Shown in pieces: positions 22,759 through 25,451 of a stretch of DNA of 25,451 nucleotides. This DNA comes from JBFELU01 sp041551965 (GTDB lineage Bacteria; Actinomycetota; Acidimicrobiia; Spongiisociales; UBA11373). Both the position numbers and the translations under genes were made by a program. The stretch is from contig JBFELU010000033.1 in assembly GCA_041551965.1 (NCBI GenBank), forward strand, positions 1-25,451, in the 5' to 3' direction. Within the stretch, counting starts at the first letter, position 1; the number at the start of each line of letters is the position of its first letter. The notes below the pieces were generated by a model. That model made no database searches, was not told where the DNA came from, and was given only the letters and a program-made list of their open reading frames with translations.

Positions 22759-22787
22759 TTGCACCACGAACATGTGTTCGATATGCT
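22759..22787 (+). promoter_or_regulatory. SOS promoter of the LysM gene
   Basis: TTGCAC (22759-22764), 17 bp, TATGCT (22782-22787). The perfect LexA box 2 sits inside the spacer, the same layout as at recA. The start would be near 22794, with a leader of about 80 nt containing LexA box 3 and a 7-bp hairpin (22833-22850). Confidence 0.6.
22767..22780. promoter_or_regulatory. LexA/SOS box 2
   Basis: CGAAC-ATGT-GTTCG is a perfect operator, centred 24 bp from box 1. It lies between the -35 and -10 of the LysM gene promoter. Confidence 0.9.
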
Positions 22788-22799
22788 GGGCCCGTGCTA

Positions 22800-22813
22800 C
22801 GAACACGTGTTCG
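22800..22813. promoter_or_regulatory. LexA/SOS box 3
   Basis: CGAAC-ACGT-GTTCG is a perfect and fully palindromic operator, centred 33 bp from box 2. It lies just downstream of the predicted LysM gene transcription start, where it could act as a roadblock or second repression site. Confidence 0.9.
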
Positions 22814-22874
22814 TGTCACACCCGGTCCGTAGGGTGCCGACACCGGCACCAGAACGAGCCAGAAAGGAGCAGCC

Positions 22875-23153
22875 ATGGCGATCACCATCAGCCCCGCACG
22901 GGTTGTGGTCTCCACTGTTCTCGTCGTGATCCTGCTCTTGGTGCTCGTCGGCACCGTCGGTGCCACCACGCCGGATGATCGCCCGGCCGCCACTGCGACC
23001 CATCTGGTGGCGACCGGCGACACGCTCTGGGACATCGCTGCCGCGCACACCCTCCCCGGTGACGACGTGCGGCGAACGGTGTACGAGATACGGCGGCTCA
23101 ATGGGCTGTCGGGATCCGTCATCGTCCCCGGGCAGGTGCTGCAGATACCCTGA
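22875..23153 (+). CDS. SOS-induced LysM membrane protein, YneA/ChiZ-like division inhibitor candidate
   Basis: The product is 92 aa. A short N-terminus is followed by one membrane helix (about 10-29), a short Thr/Ala/Asp-rich stretch and a C-terminal LysM peptidoglycan-binding domain (about 42-91: THLVATGDTLWDIA, then VYEIRRLNGL and IVPGQVLQIP). A small TM-LysM protein divergent from lexA matches Bacillus YneA and mycobacterial Rv2719c, which delay cell division during the SOS response. The SOS promoter and operator layout here supports the same role; direct evidence is lacking. The ATG has AAGGAG (22864-22869) with 5-nt spacing. A 12-bp hairpin follows the gene as a probable terminator. Confidence 0.88.
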   Translation: MAITISPARVVVSTVLVVILLLVLVGTVGATTPDDRPAATATHLVATGDTLWDIAAAHTLPGDDVRRTVYEIRRLNGLSGSVIVPGQVLQIP

Positions 23154-23178
23154 GGAGTGCTGGAGCACCGATGTGGTG

Positions 23179-23206
23179 CGGGCCGCGACTCACGAGTCGC
23201 GGCCCG
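23179..23206 (+). terminator. Hairpin terminator after the LysM gene
   Basis: CGGGCCGCGACT (23179-23190) pairs perfectly with AGTCGCGGCCCG (23195-23206) across a CACG loop. TTCGCGTCT follows, a weak T-containing tail. The position, 25 bp after the LysM stop and ahead of a separate nrdR -10 element, supports termination. Confidence 0.7.
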
Positions 23207-23238
23207 TTCGCGTCTGGACCCGCTGCGGGTCGATCGTC

Positions 23239-23244
23239 TACGCT
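23239..23244 (+). promoter_or_regulatory. Candidate -10 for nrdR
   Basis: TACGCT lies 11 bp before the nrdR ATG. No Shine-Dalgarno intervenes, so a leaderless or near-leaderless transcript is predicted. CTGGAC upstream at 19 bp is a poor -35. Confidence 0.35.
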
Positions 23245-23255
23245 CACGCAGCGCG

Positions 23256-23702
23256 ATGAAGTGTCCCTTCTGCGACGCTGCGGATACCCGGGTCGTCGAC
23301 AGTCGGCCCGCCGAGGGCGGTGGTGCGGTGCGCCGCCGCCGTGAGTGCTCGGCGTGCGGCAACCGCTTCACCACCTACGAGCGCCGTGAGGCCATCCTGG
23401 TGGTCCGCAAGCGGGACGGTCGGGTCGAGCCGTTCTCGGCCGCCAAGGTGCTGGCGGGGATCGCCGCCGCCGTGGCCGACCGCCGGGTGGCTCCCGGTGC
23501 CCTCGAGCGGCTGGTGAAGGAGATCGAGACTCACGTCCAGGACCTCGGACCCGAAGTCACGAGCGAGGACATCGGGCACCTGGTGCTGGAGCGGCTTCGA
23601 GAACTCGACGAGGTCGCCTACCTGCGGTTCGCCTCTGTGTACAAGGAGTTCGAGGGGGCCGTCGACTTCGAGCGCGAGGTGGCTGCGCTGGAGAACGACT
23701 GA
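23256..23702 (+). CDS. nrdR: Transcriptional repressor NrdR
   Basis: The product is 148 aa, an ATP/dATP-sensing repressor of ribonucleotide reductase genes. The zinc ribbon has CPFC (Cys3, Cys6) and CSAC (Cys31, Cys34), with the conserved TRVVDSRPAEGG and RRRRECSACGNRFTTYER. The ATP-cone (about 46-136) begins ILVVRKRDGRVEPF and ends in YLRFASVYKEF. Length is typical (about 150). The ATG at 23256 matches the family start MKCPFC; an upstream in-frame extension was rejected because it crosses the terminator hairpin. No nrd structural genes or NrdR boxes were noticed in the window. Its place next to lexA and the LysM gene is conserved in actinobacteria. Confidence 0.97.
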   Translation: MKCPFCDAADTRVVDSRPAEGGGAVRRRRECSACGNRFTTYERREAILVVRKRDGRVEPFSAAKVLAGIAAAVADRRVAPGALERLVKEIETHVQDLGPEVTSEDIGHLVLERLRELDEVAYLRFASVYKEFEGAVDFEREVAALEND

Positions 23703-23705
23703 GGC

Positions 23706-24674
23706 TCAGTTGCCGATGAGCAGCAGCGCCTCGTCGATACGAGCGTCGAGGTCCTCGATCGCAGCGGCGGCCCAGGCGTCCATGTCGTCGAGAGGCTGCA
23801 CGAGTGCGTTCTCCAGCCCGGCGATTCGCCTCCGGGCCTCCGACAGCAGCTGATCTGCCCGCTCGGACTCGCCGGCCCGGAGGGCCAGCATGTAGTCCGC
23901 CTGCCAATCGGCGAGCCACCCGATGAGGATGTCGACCTGGCCCCGGTGGGCGCGGAGGAAGTCATCGTCGGGAAGGTTGGCGGCGGCCTCCACCGAATCC
24001 GCCAGCATCATCGTCAGCGCCGTGCCGGCCTCCTGGGCGGCTGCCTCGGTGGCCGACAGCGGCAGCGGGGGGAGTTCGAAGGCTCGTTCGAAGGCCAGTC
24101 GATAGGAGATCGTGTCGCTGAGGCGGGCGCTGATCGTTTCGGCGCGGTCCACGATCGCCAGCATGCGGTCGCGGATGCCGGCCAGGTCGTCGATGGGGCC
24201 GCTGGGGAGCAGCGGCGGCACGCCGGGTAGCTCGCGGCTGGCGACGGAATGCACCCACTCGGCGCGATCGTCCAACTGCACCACGGTGACCAACCCCTGC
24301 ACGATGCCGCTCTCCCGTGGGTTGGTGATCAGGTCGGCCACCACGGCGACGTCCGGCGTGACTGCGGCGAGCTCTTCGAGAGCCGTCCGGTATTCGACCC
24401 GGCGGGTCTCGGCCCGTCGTTCGGGGATCCCCAGCCCGATCTGGACGAGGAACACGGCGCCGACGCCGAGGGTGAGCGCCATCAAGATCACCGTCCAGCG
24501 GAAGGTTCGCGAGCTCTTGGCCCTCGACTCGAGGGGACGGGGCTCCCAGTCGAGGTCCTCGTCGGGGAGCGCCTCCGAGGCCGGTTGCGATGCGCGCGCA
24601 TGGGGGACGGTGGCCGGAGTGGTTTCCAGCCTCCCGATGATCGTCGATCGGTCCACGCGTCGCCGTTGTGCCAG
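23706..24674 (-). CDS. Single-pass membrane protein of unknown function, probable CUG start
   Basis: The product is 322 aa if it starts at the CTG at 24674, or 316 aa from the GTG at 24656. I do not recognise the family. A charged, Pro-rich cytoplasmic N-terminus (about 1-57) precedes one membrane helix (about 58-80, WTVILMALTLGVGAVFLVQ). A long helical, acidic region of about 240 residues follows, probably extracytoplasmic, with possible coiled-coil segments (for example EEAARTLM-like Ala/Glu helices and RADQLLSEARRRIAGLENAL near 275-294). There are no cysteine or metal motifs. AGGAGG (minus strand, 24686-24681) is 6 nt before CTG and 24 nt before GTG, which favours CTG. The stop lies 3 bp from the end of nrdR (convergent), and the start faces dut across 33 bp. 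Confidence 0.8.
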   Translation of the reverse strand: MAQRRRVDRSTIIGRLETTPATVPHARASQPASEALPDEDLDWEPRPLESRAKSSRTFRWTVILMALTLGVGAVFLVQIGLGIPERRAETRRVEYRTALEELAAVTPDVAVVADLITNPRESGIVQGLVTVVQLDDRAEWVHSVASRELPGVPPLLPSGPIDDLAGIRDRMLAIVDRAETISARLSDTISYRLAFERAFELPPLPLSATEAAAQEAGTALTMMLADSVEAAANLPDDDFLRAHRGQVDILIGWLADWQADYMLALRAGESERADQLLSEARRRIAGLENALVQPLDDMDAWAAAAIEDLDARIDEALLLIGN

Positions 24675-24694
24675 GGTCTGCCTCCTGCCAGGGG

Positions 24695-24700
24695 CATAAT
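24695..24700 (+). promoter_or_regulatory. Candidate -10 for leaderless dut
   Basis: CATAAT (5 of 6 to TATAAT) ends 7 bp before the dut ATG (24708), with no Shine-Dalgarno between. It lies opposite the AGGAGG of the divergent membrane-protein gene, so the two regulatory regions overlap. The -35 is unclear. Confidence 0.4.
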
Positions 24701-24707
24701 CGTCGCG

Positions 24708-25160
24708 ATGAGAGTATCGCTCAAACGGCTCGATCCGGATCTTCCCATCCCGCGGCGGGCTCACCCCGGTGACGGCGGTGTCGATTTGTACGCTCGGCGC
24801 CCGTGCAATCTCGAGCCGGGGGGTCGCGACACCGTGCCGACCGGGGTCGCGATCGCCATCCCGGACGGCCACGCCGGGCTGGTGGTGCCCCGCAGCGGCC
24901 TCGCCGACCGGCACGGGCTGTCGGTGGTGAACGCCCCCGGGCTCGTCGATGCGGGCTACCGGGGGGAGATCCGGGTCATCCTGGTCAACCTGGGTGCGGA
25001 GCCGATCCGGATCCAACGCGGCGACCGCATCGCCCAGTTGGTGGTGGTCCCCGTGGCGGCGGTGGAGTTCGATGTGGTCGATGAGTTGCCCGGATCGGCG
25101 CGGGGAGAAGGCGGTTTTGGCTCGACGGGGGGAGGCCCGGGGCCTGAAAACGGGGCGTGA
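24708..25160 (+). CDS. dut: Deoxyuridine 5'-triphosphate nucleotidohydrolase (dUTPase)
   Basis: The product is 150 aa, a trimeric enzyme hydrolysing dUTP to dUMP and pyrophosphate. It keeps uracil out of DNA and supplies dTMP synthesis. All five family motifs are present: HPGDGGVDLYA (19-29), PRSGLA (61-66), NAPGLVDAGYRGEIRV (75-90), RGDRIAQLVV (104-113) and the C-terminal P-loop-like GEGGFGSTGG (133-142). Length is typical. The ATG at 24708 matches the family start, and a -10-like CATAAT 7 bp upstream suggests leaderless expression. The TGA stop abuts the -10 element of the following tRNA-Gly. The lexA-nrdR-dut neighbourhood resembles mycobacteria, with many intervening genes missing. Confidence 0.97.
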   Translation: MRVSLKRLDPDLPIPRRAHPGDGGVDLYARRPCNLEPGGRDTVPTGVAIAIPDGHAGLVVPRSGLADRHGLSVVNAPGLVDAGYRGEIRVILVNLGAEPIRIQRGDRIAQLVVVPVAAVEFDVVDELPGSARGEGGFGSTGGGPGPENGA

Positions 25161-25166
25161 TACACT
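25161..25166 (+). promoter_or_regulatory. -10 candidate for the tRNA-Gly transcript
   Basis: TACACT begins at the base after the dut stop and lies 9 bp before tRNA-Gly, suitable spacing for a primary tRNA transcript. No clear -35 is visible. Confidence 0.4.
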
Positions 25167-25175
25167 GCCCGGCGC

Positions 25176-25248
25176 GCGGACGTAGCTCAGTTGGTAGAGC
25201 GTCACCTTGCCAAGGTGAAGGTCGCCGGTTCGAGACCGGTCGTCCGCT
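25176..25248 (+). tRNA. tRNA-Gly (GCC)
   Basis: The cloverleaf is complete. Acceptor GCGGACG pairs with CGTCCGC. The D-arm is GCTC/GAGC, anticodon stem TCACC/GGTGA with loop TTGCCAA (anticodon GCC), and T-arm GCCGG-TTCGAGA-CCGGT. The discriminator is T at 25248. CCA is not encoded, since CCG follows. Confidence 0.96.
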
Positions 25249-25251
25249 CCG

Positions 25252-25278
25252 AGGGGCGACCCGCCAGTCGCCCCTTTT
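25252..25278 (+). terminator. Intrinsic terminator between tRNA-Gly and tRNA-Cys
   Basis: AGGGGCGAC (25252-25260) pairs with GTCGCCCCT (25267-25275) across a 6-nt loop and is followed by TTT, giving TTTT in total. It starts 4 bp after tRNA-Gly and ends 5 bp before tRNA-Cys. Confidence 0.75.
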
Positions 25279-25283
25279 GAGTC

Positions 25284-25355
25284 GGCGGCGTGGCCGAGTG
25301 GTTCAGGCGAGGGTCTGCAAAACCCTTTACCCCGGTTCGATTCCGGGCGCCGCCT
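25284..25355 (+). tRNA. tRNA-Cys (GCA)
   Basis: Acceptor GGCGGCG pairs with CGCCGCC. The anticodon stem AGGGT/ACCCT holds loop CTGCAAA (anticodon GCA). The T-arm is CCCGG-TTCGATT-CCGGG. The discriminator is T (unusual bases were expected to be U for Cys, which agrees). CCA is not encoded. No promoter is visible between the upstream terminator and this gene. Confidence 0.96.
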
Positions 25356-25358
25356 CGG

Positions 25359-25364
25359 TACAAT
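25359..25364 (+). promoter_or_regulatory. -10 candidate between tRNA-Cys and tRNA-Val
   Basis: TACAAT lies 11 bp before tRNA-Val, so tRNA-Val could have its own promoter with the -35 inside tRNA-Cys. The -35 sequence is poor, so co-transcription remains possible. Confidence 0.35.
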
Positions 25365-25375
25365 CCCTCACTCTC

Positions 25376-25450
25376 GGGCGCTTAGCTCAGGGGGAGAGCG
25401 CTTCCTTGACGCGGAAGAGGTCACAGGTTCAAATCCTGTAGCGCCCACCA
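25376..25450 (+). tRNA. tRNA-Val (GAC), CCA encoded
   Basis: Acceptor GGGCGCT pairs with AGCGCCC. The D-arm is GCTC/GAGC with a short loop, anticodon stem CTTCC/GGAAG with loop TTGACGC (anticodon GAC), and T-arm ACAGG-TTCAAAT-CCTGT. Discriminator A at 25447 is followed by an encoded CCA (25448-25450), unlike the two tRNAs before it. The window ends one base later. Confidence 0.96.
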
Positions 25451-25451
25451 A

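Noticed and set aside
23157..23255. In-frame upstream extension of nrdR
   Set aside because: It passes through the terminator hairpin at 23179-23206 and lies before the conserved MKCPFC start.
22688..23374. In-frame upstream extension of lexA
   Set aside because: It would run across three SOS boxes, two promoters and the opposite LysM gene. The LexA family start fits the ATG at 22687.
1..25451. CRISPR arrays, insertion sequences, integrases or phage genes
   Set aside because: No regularly spaced repeats, terminal inverted repeats with a transposase, or phage-like proteins were seen. Gene content and composition are uniform.

Overview
This window is about 25 kb of gene-dense, high-GC DNA from a bacterial chromosome. 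I see no insertion sequence, phage gene, integrase or CRISPR array. Gene order points to the phylum Actinomycetota. The series M16 peptidase - dapB - dapA - rnj - ftsK - (rimO) - cinA - recA - miaB - miaA - dapF - lexA - LysM gene - nrdR - dut matches, in the same overall order, a block known from Mycobacterium and Streptomyces. An RNase Y gene sits directly after recA where those genera usually have recX, and pgsA is missing between rimO and cinA. Together these suggest a deep-branching lineage such as Acidimicrobiia (inference). Many start codons lie close behind a TANNNT -10 element, as in leaderless actinobacterial genes.

Region by region: (1) 1-4314 holds the tail of an M16 peptidase, dapB, a convergent thioredoxin-TPR gene, then divergent dapA coupled to RNase J. 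(2) 4388-6640 is ftsK, followed by 361 bp without a confident gene that contains two inverted repeats. (3) 7002-10869 is a five-gene run: pyruvate dehydrogenase E1-alpha, E1-beta, E2 and two small helical proteins of unknown function. A HisN-like phosphatase converges on it. (4) 11712-16093 holds a flavin-reductase-like gene, rimO, cinA, an RNA 2',3'-cyclic phosphodiesterase and a MenH-like hydrolase. The last gene carries the recA SOS operator in its 3' end. (5) 16195-22055 is recA, a structured leader, then the tightly overlapping rny-miaB-miaA-dapF. (6) 22052-25160 contains lexA and a divergent LysM division-inhibitor candidate sharing three SOS boxes, then nrdR, a membrane protein of unknown function, and dUTPase. 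(7) 25176-25450 holds tRNA-Gly(GCC), tRNA-Cys(GCA) and tRNA-Val(GAC).

The themes are lysine/diaminopimelate synthesis (dapB, dapA, dapF), RNA processing and modification (RNase J, RNase Y, RimO, MiaB, MiaA, ThpR), and DNA maintenance with the SOS response (FtsK, RecA, LexA, LysM inhibitor, NrdR, dUTPase). The SOS wiring can be read directly. Four LexA boxes of the CGAAC-N4-GTTCG type sit on the promoters of recA, lexA and the LysM gene, and in two of them the box lies inside the -35/-10 spacer.

The most unusual observations are: three of the four convergent gene pairs end in the same 4-bp CTAG overlap; two genes (miaA and the membrane protein at 23706-24674) are best explained by CUG start codons with good Shine-Dalgarno sequences; a multi-hairpin leader with a possible alternative fold precedes RNase Y; and a second, LexA-independent damage promoter may lie upstream of recA. 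No wholly new multi-gene system is evident.
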